A program made the translations under genes and the position numbers. From NCBI GenBank assembly GCA_033398695.1, contig CM065802.1, forward strand, positions 78,292,096 through 78,356,095: a DNA stretch of 64,000 nucleotides, written 5' to 3'. Below are positions 34,440 through 45,382 of the stretch, one piece after another; within the stretch, counting starts at the first letter, position 1, and every line of letters starts with the position of its first letter. The notes beneath the pieces are model-generated. The model made no database searches, had not been told where the DNA came from, and saw nothing but the letters and a program-made list of their open reading frames with translations. The stretch comes from Orobanche coerulescens (lineage: Eukaryota > Streptophyta > Magnoliopsida > Lamiales > Orobanchaceae).

Positions 34440-35729
34440 TCACAAAGACCATTTGGACTCCGCACAGTACATCGAACCGTTATTACGTGATTTAAATTTT
34501 TGACCATTAAATTTCAACTGTTCGACTTTTGGTTTGGACATCCAACGTTCTTTGCGAAACGGATTTAACAATAGTAGCCTCCCAAAACACCCATTTTGCA
34601 ATTGACTTGGTACTCGTTTGACATCCGGCTTAATTTTCAACTCCACGGGCGAACTTATGACAGCATGAGAATTTTTCGATGGTGGATGAACGGATGTTGA
34701 AGACGACATATTCCAATGCTTATGATACACGATTCGTTCTTCATTTTTCTTAGACGTTGGAGCAGCTAAAGTGGATTCTGAACATTTCGACCGGCAACTC
34801 TCCCAGTGTGTGTCTTTCTCAAAGATATCAATTTTTGAACACTTCTCGACCTTGCTTGGACACGGGAGAGATCGAAACACTTTGAATGTGACTTGATCAT
34901 CTTCAACCCGAAGTATTAATTTACCCTCATGAACATCAATAAGGGTCCTTCCGGTAGCTAAGAACGGTCTACCCAATATAATCAGAATCTCATGGTCTTC
35001 TTCCATATCAAGCACAATGAAATCAGCAGGGAAAATGAATTTATCGACCTTGACCAAGACATCTTCTATTACCCCTCTCGGGTACTTGATGGATCTATCG
35101 GCTAGTTGTAGAGAGACCGTAGTAGGTTTCGCTTCCCCAAGTCCTAGCTTCTTGAAAATAGAAAGAGGCATGAGATTAATGCTAGCGCCGAGATCACATA
35201 ATTCTTTATCAAAAGACAAGTTCCCAATAGTGCACGGTATAGTGAAGCTTCCTGGATCCTTCAATTTAGGCGGGAGCTTTCTCTGCAAGATTGCACTGCA
35301 CTCTTCAGTCAGTGCCACCGTTTCATATTCCTCGAGCTTCCTTTTGTTAGATAAGATTTCTTTCATGAACTTTACATAGCTCGACATTTGTTCCAAGGCA
35401 TCAGCAAATGGAATGTTGATGTGTAGTTTCTTGAAGACGTCGAGAAACTTGGAAAATTGTTTGTCCAATTTTTGCTTTTGCAATCGCTGCAGAAACGGGA
35501 CGGGTGGCACATAGGCTGTCGGATTATCTGGAAACAATTTCGAGGATCTAGAAATTTGTGGTTCCTCGGTCGCCGAATTTTTCTTCTCCTCATCATCACC
35601 TCTCTTTTTGTTCTGCTCGGGCTGCTCACACAATTCCTTCCCGCTTCTCAAACCAATGGCATTGATACTCTCTCTAGGGTTCGTCTCAGTTGTACTTGGC
35701 AAGGTACCCTCAGGGCGGGCTGTTAACAC
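34440..35729 (-). CDS. Athila-type Gag C-terminus and aspartic protease (429 aa open frame)
   Basis: This is the longest uninterrupted retroelement frame in the window. The early part (INAIGLRSGKEL, PPVPFLQRLQKQKLD, KFLDVFKKLHINIPFADAL) is the Athila region before the protease. Catalytic text follows: LCDLGASINLMPLSIFKKLGLGE, and the flap/terminal part ILGRPFLATGRTLIDV. The catalytic triad reads DLG instead of DTG or DSG; Athila proteases commonly have this form. The frame ends at 34440, just short of where RT would begin. A stop (about 35740) separates it from Gag. Confidence 0.88.
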   Translation of the reverse strand: MLTARPEGTLPSTTETNPRESINAIGLRSGKELCEQPEQNKKRGDDEEKKNSATEEPQISRSSKLFPDNPTAYVPPVPFLQRLQKQKLDKQFSKFLDVFKKLHINIPFADALEQMSSYVKFMKEILSNKRKLEEYETVALTEECSAILQRKLPPKLKDPGSFTIPCTIGNLSFDKELCDLGASINLMPLSIFKKLGLGEAKPTTVSLQLADRSIKYPRGVIEDVLVKVDKFIFPADFIVLDMEEDHEILIILGRPFLATGRTLIDVHEGKLILRVEDDQVTFKVFRSLPCPSKVEKCSKIDIFEKDTHWESCRSKCSESTLAAPTSKKNEERIVYHKHWNMSSSTSVHPPSKNSHAVISSPVELKIKPDVKRVPSQLQNGCFGRLLLLNPFRKERWMSKPKVEQLKFNGQKFKSRNNGSMYCAESKWSL

Positions 35730-35741
35730 ATTTGCTATTTG

Positions 35742-36923
35742 TCACAATTGGACTTCCAAGTTGCGAATAGAAGCGGAATGGTTTTGCAAGGTTACTTCCG
35801 TACGGGTCATGAACTGACTCGTATTTGCTGCTAATTTCGCCATTGCTTCCTCTAGAGAGATTTTTGGAGCGGGAGGAGGTTGTTGTTGGTGTTGAGCAAA
35901 CTGAGGTTGGTTTAAGTTTTGTCCGTTTTTCCACGAAAAGTTAGGGTGATTTCGCCACCCCGGATTATATGTGATGGAGTACGGATTGTTCTGCCGATTC
36001 CCGTTCCCCACAAATTGAGCTTGTTCCAACGGGTGTTGCTCGAAAGGATTTCCAACTTGGCACTCTGCGCTAGGATGAGACCCGTTGCACCAATTACATG
36101 ATTCTGTGGTGACGGTGGTAGGAGTATGTGAAAAAGCTTGAAGTTGCTGAGTCAAGGCGGCAACTTGGGCCGATAGTGTAGATATTGGATCATTATTGGA
36201 GATTTCCATTACTCGTTTCGGGATCACTCATTCAGAAGGCCACTAATAAGCATTTGCAGCCATCGCCTCCAATAGAGAATGAGCTTCCGCCATCGTCTTT
36301 CCCATTAACGCTCCTCCAGCGGCTGCATCAACAAGAGTGCGTGTAAAAGCACTCAATCCGTTATAGAATTTCTGAATTTGCAGCCAATCCGGTAGACCAT
36401 GGTGTGGGCATCTCCTTAGCAAATCCTTGTATCGCTCCCAAGCTTCATGAAGCGATTCCATATCAAATTGCCTGAAAGTAGTTATCTCGTTCCTAAGTCT
36501 CGCCGTATTTGATGGTGGAAAGAACTTAGCCAGGAAGGCTTGTGCTAATTCTGCCCAAGTCGTGATAGAGCCCGGTGGTAATGAATTCAACCAAAACTTG
36601 GCTTTTTCCCTTAGAGAGAAAGGGAAAAGCCGCAGACGAATAGCATCATCGGTAACACCGTTATTCTTGAAGGTGTCACATATCTCGAGAAATGAAGCGA
36701 TGTGTGCGTTGGGATCATCGTTTGCCAGTCCACAAAATTGGCTTGCTTGCACCATCTGAATAATAGCCGGCTTAATCTCGAAATTGTTCGCTTGGATGGT
36801 TGGACAACGAATTCCCGAAAAGTTTGCATTGATTTGTGGCATTTCATAATCACGGAGTGCCAATGCCGGTTGAGCTTGCTGCATAGGGTTGTCTACTCCG
36901 TGATTTTCCGTGTTATAGGCCAT
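35742..36923 (-). pseudogene. Athila-type Gag of element F
   Basis: The frame starts MAYNTENHGVDNPMQQ at 36923 and has Athila Gag hallmarks: FEIKPAIIQMVQ, FCGLANDDPNAHIASFLEICDTFK, RLRLFPFSLREKAKFWLNSLPPGSITTW, and FYNGLSAFTRTLVDAAAGG. It continues after stops near 36241 and 36228 into 36227-35742, which has a knuckle-like CNWCNGSHPSAEC. The stops sit where the family has CAG and CGA codons, as expected from C-to-T change at methylated sites. Gag would assemble particles. Confidence 0.9.
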
Positions 36924-37142
36924 GGTGTCTTTTGCTGGTAGCTAGCGCTTTTCCTTCTTGTTTTTCCGAAGAGTGCGCTCGAGTTCGGTATCCAAAGGTA
37001 GTAGGCCTTCGTTACCGAATTTTCTCATGCACTAACCAGAAATTCCTGAAAGGAAAACAAATAAATAAAAAAAATTACAAATATAAAATAATGTTCAAAT
37101 TAAGACTAGAATTACTGAAATTGATATTAGTAAAATAATCAG

Positions 37143-37166
37143 TCCCCGGCAACGGCACCAAAAACT
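37143..37166 (-). other. Primer binding site of element F
   Basis: On the minus strand TGGTGCCGTTGCCGGGGA follows the 5' LTR after a short AGTTTT spacer. It differs by one base from the TGGCGCCGTTGCCGGGGA site usual in Athila elements. Confidence 0.85.
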
Positions 37167-38426
37167 TGTTGCGAGATTTGGTGAACGCAAGTGCAGATAT
37201 CATTCCACGAGGACTGACTTACTAACTATCAATTTATGAGTATTCTAATTTTATCTGAACGATCTAAATTGGAGGTGCAAGTTATAACTAAAAAGAATAA
37301 ATAGTAAAATCGATTGTTTGAAGAAAGAAAATCAAATAAGGGAATAATCTAGGATTGTGAATCCACCTAGGTTTATCCGAATTACTCTTGATTATATGAA
37401 TTTAATGATTTCCCAATTTATTGAAGGCGAAGGTTGCTAAAATACTCTACCGCCTCTCCCGAGGTCAATAGAATTTTCTAAGGCGAATAACACACTTTAT
37501 TCCTAGGTGAATTAATTCGACAATAGGCAAAAAGCACGAAATCTTCAGAAAGGCCACGTAATTCCTATGAGTATATTCCTATCTCACAAGATAAAACGGT
37601 TCTCACCAATTTTTCCTACCAACTCTCCTCTCCCGATTCGAGTTGCGTAATCAAAACAATTCAATTATGGGCCACACAATTGAAAGCATTAAGAACAATT
37701 GGGGAAAACTCAATAGAAAAGGGAATTATATTGATAATGCAAAATCAAAAGTTAATTCATCAAAACCTCGGTTTCATCAAAATCCTATAATAGGGTTCTA
37801 GCCTGACATGCTAGAAAATAAAAATACACAAAGAATTAAAGAACGCATAAAAATCAAACGCAGTCGAAGAACTTGGATTCCTCCGTTCTCTCGCTTCCGC
37901 TCTCTGCTCCTTGGTGTTTTTCTCCTTCTCTCGATTCCTCGATGATTCTTCAATTCTCCCTTTTCAGACCTTTAATCCCTATGTATAACCTCATTCGTCT
38001 CCAAAACGCGTCCGGGAATTAGGTTGAGAACAGGCTCCAAAAACGGCCCAGAAACGCGGCAAAATCAGCATAACCGCCCCACGGGCCGCGGCTCAGTAAG
38101 TGCGTGTCGCGGCCCTTACTGCTCAGCGCCCTATGCCTGGGCGCAGTTTTTCTTCATGGGCCGCGGCTCAGTAAGTGCGTGCCGCGGCCCCCGGTACAGT
38201 GTGTTCGGGCTCATGCTGTCCGTGCGTGTGTCGCGGCTCAGCGTACGGGTGCCGCGACCCCTGGCCAAAAATTGTCGTTTTCGCCCGTTTTTTGGCGTTT
38301 AGGCTTCCGAACTCCAATTTCCTTCAAAACATATAAAGATAGTGCATCAAAAGCTCATTTATGCAGATTTAGACATAAAATGGATACAAAATAATGATAA
38401 ATAAGCGCATAAAAATACGCCTAACA
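37167..38426 (-). mobile_element. 5' LTR of element F with palindrome array
   Basis: It matches 30607-31872. GCCGCGGC-type palindromes start at about 38083 and 38105, 38158 and 38178, and about 38227 and 38248, three pairs with 20-22 bp steps. The third pair is shortened in the 3' LTR. The TATA site seen in the 3' LTR reads TATGTATAACC here (about 37979-37989). Confidence 0.9.
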
Positions 38427-38431
38427 ATAGC

Positions 38432-39788
38432 TATGTCGAACCCTGGAGTTTTGGGCCGCCTTCGCCATAAGAAGTCATCTCGAGCTCCTCCGGTGGCGTT
38501 ACCCCTAATTCCGGAGGCGGAGCCTCGCATAGAGCCGATCGTGGATGAGGAGGAAGTTCGTGAGGAGGGGCTCCGGATGAATCGCAAACAGCAGAGGTTG
38601 GGAGATACTCCAGTTTCTGCCCCTGCCAGTGAGGTGCCGATCGCGGCGCCTCCGATCACCGTATCCCTCCGTCGACTGAGTCTATGCCCTCTGCGACTTT
38701 CCTGCGGGAGATGGCGATCGCTGAGGCTAAGACCCCTCACGGGAAACCACACTTTGGTCGCGACCCCGAGAGGGCTGAGAGGTAGACTTTGCTTGTTGAG
38801 TTGAAACTTGTCATTCGCGTGGGAGATGTGTTAACTTTTGTTGTCTTGATGAAGGATCTGTAGTACTAACACTTCTTGCCCGCCGATGGTGCTGGATTTT
38901 CTGGCGAGCCGATCTCCTCGCCAGGCTTGCGATGTCCCGCTATATGTCAACCGGGCCGTTTCTGCTCTGCCGAAGGCCTGGACGACGGACTTAGATGCGA
39001 TCGCTCGCCAGCGATCAGGGAATACAATGCAGGCTGCTTTCGCCCTTTCTCTCCAGCTGGCGACCATGGCTGCCCAAGCTGTGCAGGAGTTCGAGGGGCG
39101 TCCTTCCACTACTCGCCTGCAGGCGGATCTCGAGGCGGCTCGGAAAGAGAATGTCGAGTTCTCCGACAGGATTGTGGCAATGGAGAAGGATTCCATGGAT
39201 GCAGCTAAGCGGGCGAACCATGAACTTGAGCTGGCGAGATAGGATGCCGCGCAAGCCCGGGTGATGGTTGACCGATTTCGGGACTGGATGACAGATGCCG
39301 TACAGTCGCAGACGGCCGCTGAGAAGGTGGCCGATCGACTGAAGGTGACTGTCACTCAGCTGACTAGCGAGCTGTCGGCGTCGAGGGGAGAGACGGCTGC
39401 AAGGGAGGCCGAGCTCCAGGGTGTGCAACAGGCGATGGCGGAGCTGAAAGGTAAGCAAGAGGCGACCGAGGCCAATCCCTTCCTAAATGTGGAGTTTGTC
39501 AGTGAGTTTGCCTATTATATGGCATTCGCTGACTCGCTCCGAGCTGCTAAGAAGGGAGGACTGAAGGTTGTCCCTCTTGCCGAAAACTTCAAGGCTTATG
39601 CATTCGAGCATCCTCTTCATCCTGACTTCTCCGTGCCTATCTTGGATCTTGCGGACATCGGCGTGGATTTAAGCTGGTATCCGACTCCGGCGAAACTTGT
39701 ACATCCTGATGCTCCGGAGGACGGGGAGGCCGCTCCGGAAGCTGGCGAAGGGTCGCGGACCGATCCGGAGGCTGAGGGCGAAGGCTAG
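38432..39788 (+). pseudogene. Antisense gene of element E, second part (coiled coil)
   Basis: Coding continues right after the F duplication: an acidic, proline-rich stretch (PLIPEAEPRIEPIVDEEE), then after a possible intron (GTAGAC at about 38780 to CTGTAG at about 38861) a long helical segment. The part at 38886-39242 (LEAARKENVEFSDRIVAMEKDS) and 39261-39480 looks like coiled coil. The C-terminus (FADSLRAAKKGGLKVVPLAENF, HPDFSVPILDLADIGVD) is followed by a Glu/Gly-rich end. A TAG at 39240 breaks the frame where CAG would keep it open. Stop at 39786-39788. Confidence 0.72.
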
Positions 39789-41156
39789 GCAGGGGCCTGA
39801 GGCTCTTTCTTCTTATTAATTTAGCTTTTTGCCTTGTAATTTTGTAGCTTTCTCTTTGTAGCATTTAGGCCTTCGGGCGACCGTCTATATATTTCTGAGA
39901 CTTCAAGTAATGTAATGAATGTTTGTTTCTCCGATCTATTACTTGAATGATTGCTTTTCTGAGTCTTTTGCTTGACTTTTTACAAATGTGTGAGGAGAGA
40001 TTGTTGCGTGTGTAGGTCTAAGTGAATTGATAAACTCATATAGATAACTTTTACAACAAATTCGATCACTGCACAAACATCTGAATAATGCCGATCTCCG
40101 TATGTAATTGAATAGGGATGATCGTCGTGTAAATAGCTCCGCACTCTTCCCCCTTGTTTTTGTTCACTTAGTGAAAGTAAGGGGACGAAAATAAATCGTT
40201 GAGTGAGCGGTCTTCAAATTTGTCGAATCCTCGAAAGGCCGTCCATCTCGGCCTTAAGGAGACGTAAACGATCGCGGAGTTCGATGGACCGACCTCCAAG
40301 ATCGTGTCTTATGAACGAGCGACATTCCGTATGATGGCTAAGTTCTCGTGACTCACTTAATTGGTAGGGTCCTCCGAAGGCTGCGCCTCGCCTCGTATTT
40401 AAACGAAGGGCGTGCGGTCTTGGTCTGGAAGATTCCTTGCGCGGGGCGTCGTCGGATTAATCAACTCCACTTCCGCGGCTTCTTAGCTCTGCTTCCACCT
40501 CGGCCCGCCATGAAGATGGCGACCCTCAATGGTGTACGTTGAGATGGGGGGAGGGTCGCGTCGCATTGCCCAGAAAGGACCCACCACGTTAAGCGATGGG
40601 CCTCCGAGGGCGGGAGAACGCGTCCACATATTAGTTTTGGAGGGCCCTCAGACTACGCCGGCCTCATATTTAAACGAAGGGAGGGCGATCGCGGCCTAAA
40701 GGGACCTTGTACGGGCGCAAAGAACGGTTCCATCGTCTTCCACGACCATGGCGACACTCTTCTACCTCGGACCATCAAGTCAGATGACGATCCTCGACGG
40801 TATATGTTGTGTCAGGGGAGGAGATCGCCTGCCTAGGTTCTTCATGTAGATGGCGAACTTTAGAGTGCGAGCGAGTAATCCTCTGATTTGATTTGGAGAG
40901 ACCTTCGGCTACACCCGCCTCGTATTTAAACGAAGGGCGAGCAATCGAAGCCCAAAGGAACCTTGCATGGACGGATCGTCGGTTTCATCGATTTTCGCGA
41001 CCATGGCGGCACTCTTCTACCTCGGACCATCATGTCAGATGACGATCCTCGACGGTATACGTTGTGCTCGGGGAGGCGATCGCTGCCTAGGTCCATCATG
41101 TCAGATGACAAACTTTTGGGGGCGAGCAAGTCATCCTCTTTTTTCGAAGCATTTGT
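39789..41156. other. Non-coding region of E between the antisense gene and gag
   Basis: It contains the likely 3' end of the antisense gene (AATGTAATGAATG near 39912) and a three-unit tandem repeat at 40358-41130. No protein is recognisable on either strand. Confidence 0.7.
40358..41130. repeat. Three about 260-bp tandem repeats in E
   Basis: The anchor TATTTAAACGAAGGG is at 40396, 40667 and 40923 (steps 271 and 256). Units 2 and 3 share long text such as CTTCTACCTCGGACCATCA and GACGATCCTCGACGGTAT; unit 1 is more diverged. CGATCG-type words recur in each unit. Confidence 0.85.
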
Positions 41157-42860
41157 TCAGGCAGTAGCCTTTGGTTTGATGAGGCGGAAAATCGGGGAGA
41201 GACGTCCGAAGTTCCCTTCTCTTGATTGAAGCATGTAGATACGGTCGCCGAGGTTGATCGAGGGGTCGGCTCGTATGAGCTTTTTAACCTGTTCGCGTTC
41301 GACTCGAACGACCGTGTTGGGAGATTTGTAGGGGCTCCGGCTAAGCCAATAAGCTGTCCAACTTGCCCTCCTCGAACAATTTCCAGAGTTGTTTGAGGAG
41401 GTCACGGCATTGGTTGGTGCTGTGGCCGGGACTCTTATGGTAGGCACAATATTGATTGTGGTCCAGATGACCATGGTCCTTATCGCTTTTGGCTTGTTCA
41501 ACGGTTCGCACCCTTTGATGGCGTAAAAAATGTGGGCCGGAGTTCGGTTGAACGTGTGGAGGAGATGGGTTTCCATATCCTCGAAGGCCCTGATATCACC
41601 GGATGGCTTGGTGACCGCCTTCTTGGTTTTGGCGATCGCCGCCTTTCGGACTGGAGGTGGCGTTTCCTCGCCTAAGCGGAGGGTGAGCATCTTCTGCCTG
41701 GCCAGAAAATCGGCAGCCTTAGCGTGGAAGATCGCGTAGGTTGGGGGGATGTCTTTCGTCAGATGTCTAAACATGAGTGAGTGACCGTAGAATCCCCCCA
41801 GGACTGAATAGAGAGCGAGCTCGTCGCTGATGGGCTCGCCGGTGAGGACGATTTTGCCCACTCGGTTGATGTAGTCTGCGTTAGATTCGTCTTCCCCTTG
41901 CCTGAGTTTCACCATACGGTGAGGACCTTGGGTTCGAGCGAACTTGGCGGCGAAGTACGACGTGAAGTCGTGCGCCAGTTGTTCAAAGGAGCTGATCGAT
42001 CGCGGTGGCAATGAGATGTACCACTTATGGGCCAGTTCGCCCAATGTTAACGGGAAGATTCGGAACTTGGTCGTGTCTGATGCCCCACACCCAGTCATGT
42101 AAATTCGGAATTTGCTTAGGTGGGTTTCGGGGTCCAATCTCCCTTCGTACAGAGGTGTTTTAGGAGGAGCGATCCTTGGTTGCACGGGGGCAAGTTCGAT
42201 GTGGACCGCGAGTGGCTCGGTCGGTCTGATGATCTTTCTGCTGGTGCTTGCCCCAGTGTCCAATAGTGCTTTCATCTCGTCGAGCTGGCGTTGCATAGCG
42301 GCCATCGTCGCGGCCTGGCTGCTCGCGGCTAGGCGCTCAGAGCGGGAGCCGAGGCGATCAAGTAGTGACCCCCTAGCGTTCGGATCGGGAGTCAGACGGC
42401 TGACTTGTGTTCGGCTGGGAGTTGGGACGGACTCGGATTCCGTCGTCTCATGGTTGGGGACAGAATGCCCCGGTCACCATGATGGATCGCTTCCCAAGCG
42501 ACTGAATACGGAACCGTCCGGCCGCGAGAGAGCCTTTTCTTGCAAATTGGGGCTTTATGACGATCGCTCGCCCAGTAGCCCCTTGAACTTCCATTTGCCC
42601 ACGCGGCGGATGGCTGAGGGAGTTAATGCGGGCGTCGCGCATGCTCTCCGTCGCTCCTTTAGGATGGCCATAGCCTCCTCGATCTGTTCCGCAGTTTGGA
42701 ACTGGTCGAGTGAGAGGTCGGGGCCACCCCGAAGGTGCGGGATCGAGAGTCTCGCATTGTCGCGGCTTCCCTCTGCCGTCGGCTGGGGCTCGGATCGAGC
42801 TGGGATATGATGTACGGCGGTTAGGATAGCGGCTCTCTTCGACGTGGTGGCGGACGTCAT
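41157..42860 (-). pseudogene. Element E gag (Tat-like)
   Basis: The probable start is MTSATTSKRAAILT at 42860; the frame shifts once or more before the main frame 42305-41157. Conserved Gag text includes PPKTPLYEGRLDPETHLSKF, FRIFPLTLGELAHKWYISL, and PPRSISSFEQLAHDF, matching Tat-lineage Gag. A zinc-binding-like segment CAYHKSPGHSTNQC is readable near 41405-41450 only in another frame, showing a late frameshift. It would package element RNA; pol must come from another element. Confidence 0.87.
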
Positions 42861-42986
42861 TGTTCTGAAGGCTTTCTTTGAAGTGTAGTGAGTGTCACTT
42901 CAAGTATATGCCCCGAGAACAGTGAGTGTTCTTCGGGACGGTAGGAATAAAAATGAAGGTGTAGATGCCCTTCCTCTAGCGCCAAT
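42861..42986 (-). other. Element E leader and primer binding site
   Basis: After the LTR the minus strand reads ATTGGCGCTAGAGGAAGGG (42968-42986), the type of primer site next to Tat-like LTRs. The short leader runs to the gag ATG. Confidence 0.75.
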
Positions 42987-44097
42987 TGTTGCTACCCAAA
43001 ATATTATCCGGTGATAGATATTGCTGGAATGGACGGATAGCAAATAAAGTGCGAGAGCACTTCCGTATAGAATGTAAATAACACAAGATTTGACGTGGTT
43101 GTTAGTCCCGGGCTTGAATGCTCTTGCGAGATATTATTAATACAAATATTCTGGGATACAAGTATTAATGTTAGAATACTGCTACAATGAGTGTAAAGAT
43201 CCTAGTTATCTTAGCTATAGAGCGTGAAGATTGCCGGAAGAACCAGATATGATGCTCTATGAGTTCTTGTAACAACGTTGATAAGCTGTGACAACGGTGA
43301 GAGATCGACAATCTCTCACGGTGTGTGTTAGCTGTATGTTTAAGTTCCTAGGCTTGTGAGTCTCGTTGAATCTGTACTGCAGGGAGTTTTTGCCTCTGTC
43401 GATCATCTTCTGGATGAGAGATGCTGAGAGAGAAATCCTGAGGTAGATCCGAGAGAGGAAACTGTGAGCCTGAAGGAATGTCTGTGTTTGTATGTGTTGT
43501 TGCCAACTGATTTCTGCTGTGAGTGGTACTGAGAGGAACCTTTTTCCAACTGCTGGAGGTTCTCTATTTATAGGACTGAGGCCTGCTGGGCGATCGCCTT
43601 TGCTGCATCAAAATAAGCGGGCGATCGTCTTTTAGCACATGGGCCGGTCCCCTTAAAGTCCGTAGGAGTTGCTGGCAGCCAGCTGTGCGGTCCAATGAGA
43701 AGTCTGCATGCGTTTGAGTTGCTGTCACGGGCGGTCCCACCTTGTACCTTTCGGCAGGTTTGTCGGTAGGTGAGTAGGTGGTGACAGACTGTGGTCAACG
43801 ATCCATGTTATGCGGCGCCTTTCGCGGATCTGCACATGGGCGCTGCTTTGAGATCCAGTCTTCGTAGACTTTGAAGAACGAAGGTCTTGATCGTGGCATA
43901 GGACGGTCGTCCCTAGTCGAGCACCAGAGTCGATCGCTGGGTGCTAAAGGCGATCACCCTGAACGTCGATCGCTAGATGCTCGAAGGTGAATTGTTGTCT
44001 CTGTTTAGGCGAGTTCGCCGTAGCTTGATTGGTCGTGGACTCGGTCGCTCGGCCCTTATACCGATCGCCGTCGAGGCGTACAAATTGCCGCACAACA
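42987..44097 (-). mobile_element. 5' LTR of element E
   Basis: It pairs with 27684-28792, with scattered substitutions only. The TATA site TATAAATAGAG (43562-43572 in element sense) is preceded by CGATCG-rich DNA at 43580-44090. Confidence 0.92.
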
Positions 44098-44102
44098 CGC
44101 AT

Positions 44103-44689
44103 AAAGGTGCTCATCTCTCAAAATGTCCAGTATTAAACGCAAGCGTTGGGCATGCTCCTCCTCGTCTCGAGAGTAAATCAAAATATCATCAATAAAGACG
44201 ACTACGTTTATCAAGGTACTCAATAAATGTCTTGTTCATTAACTGCATGAATACTGCCGGTGCATTAGTCAGCCCAAAAGGCATGACCACAAATTCATAA
44301 TGTCTATATCTCATCCGAAAAGCAGTCTTCGGAACGTCGGCCTCTTTCACTCAAAGCTGGTAGCATCCAGAGCTCAAATCAATCTTCGAGAATACTGCAG
44401 CTCCCTGCAACTGATCAAATAAATCATCTATACGAGGTAATGGATACTTGTTCTTGATGGTCACTTTGATTAGCTCATGGTAATCAATGCATAAATGTAG
44501 TGAACCATCCTTCTTTCTCACAAAAAGAACTGGTGCGGCCCAAGGCAAAACGCTCGGTCTAATGTACCCCTTCTCCAACAGTTCTCCTACTTGATTCTTC
44601 AATTCTTGCATATATGAAGGTGCCATACGATAAGGCGCCTTCGAAATCGGAGCCAAGTCAGGCTCTAAATCAACAGAAAATTCTATCCC
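44103..44689 (-). pseudogene. Family C RT N-terminal part and catalytic region
   Basis: The frame 44656-44351 reads [37 protein letters not shown] and [22 protein letters not shown]. After a stop, a catalytic FIDDILIYS is readable at about 44165-44195 in a shifted frame. Element E cuts the gene at 44098, and the rest is at 27678. Confidence 0.85.
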
Positions 44690-45247
44690 TCAATCTGGCG
44701 GTAATCCCGAAAGATTATCTGGAAAAACATCTGAATATTCATTAACAATTGAAATCGAAGAAAAGTCGACTCCATTCTCCTCTGACTTCAAAGTATAACA
44801 ATAATAGCCCATGCAACCTTTATTCAAGAGGTTCCCAGTTTTCATGGTAGTTATAAGCAACTTAGGTTGATTCAGATTACGGCCCAAACAAGTGTATTCA
44901 ATGCCATCCTCCTTTATCATAGTGATAACCTTAGTGCAATAATTCATAATCGCTCCATGACTTTCAAGCCAATCATTACCGAGGATTAAATCCTCGCTAT
45001 CAATATCGATCACAATCAGATTCGACAACCAATCAGTATCTGCTATGCGTACAAGATAGTTTCTAATCTCCCAATTTCCCACGATTCTATCCCCGCTAGG
45101 TAGTTTTACAATGAATGGGTCACAAATAGTCATACAATCAATACTCAAACGGCGTACACAATCTAAGGTGATGAAAGAATGTGTAGCTCCAGAATCAAAA
45201 AGTACTCGAACTGGATGAGATAGAATATGAATGGTACCTGAGGCCAC
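44690..45247 (-). pseudogene. Family C aspartic protease
   Basis: Active-site text FDSGATHSFITLDC lies near the N-terminus, followed by LPSGDRIVGNWEIRN and LILGNDWLESHGAIMNY. It is longer and better preserved than the family B copy. It ends with NEYSDVFPDNLSGLPP, the linker to RT, at a stop near 44690. Confidence 0.88.
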
Positions 45248-45382
45248 CGCCGCTTTAGAATCATCCTCTCAGCGCATTTCGTAAATTTGTGGATGTGCCG
45301 ACCCAACACTGGAGTCTCCCTCTCTAACGGTCTAACTCCATCCGCGGCCTCTGCCATAACTCTGCTGCGGCGGGTTAGGTGA

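Larger units (their letters stand above)
30607..38426 (-). mobile_element. Element F: Athila-like gypsy derivative without RT and integrase (7820 bp)
   Basis: LTRs of 1266 and 1260 bp start TGTTGCGAGA, end CGCCTAACA, and are flanked by a perfect duplication ATAGC (30602-30606 and 38427-38431). The minus strand encodes Athila-type Gag and protease only. The primer site TGGTGCCGTTGCCGGGGA at 37143-37160 is Athila-like (tRNA-Asp type). The sequence GCGCTTCCCGGGAGGCAACC near 34380-34401, normally found after the Athila polymerase gene, directly follows the protease frame, so RT and integrase were deleted. Confidence 0.92.
27684..44097 (-). mobile_element. Element E: Tat-like gag-only element (TR-GAG type) with an antisense gene
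   Basis: LTRs of 1109 and 1111 bp (27684-28792 and 42987-44097) start TGTTGCTACCC, end CACAACA, and are flanked by a perfect duplication CGCAT (27679-27683 and 44098-44102). The only sense-strand protein is Gag (minus, 42860-41157); protease, RT and integrase are absent. Between Gag and the 3' LTR lies a spliced gene in the opposite direction (29309-39788), split by element F. Gag-only elements (TR-GAGs) and antisense extra genes of the Tat lineage are both known in plants; the combination here matches them. Confidence 0.92.

Noticed and set aside
38024..38394. Open frames over the F LTR palindrome array (also 31571-31840 and 34009-34289)
   Set aside because: They are open on several frames and both strands because the GC-rich repeat lacks stop codons. 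No protein similarity.
42112..42810. 232-residue plus-strand frame opposite gag of element E
   Set aside because: Shadow of the gag coding strand, which has clear homology. The plus frame has none.
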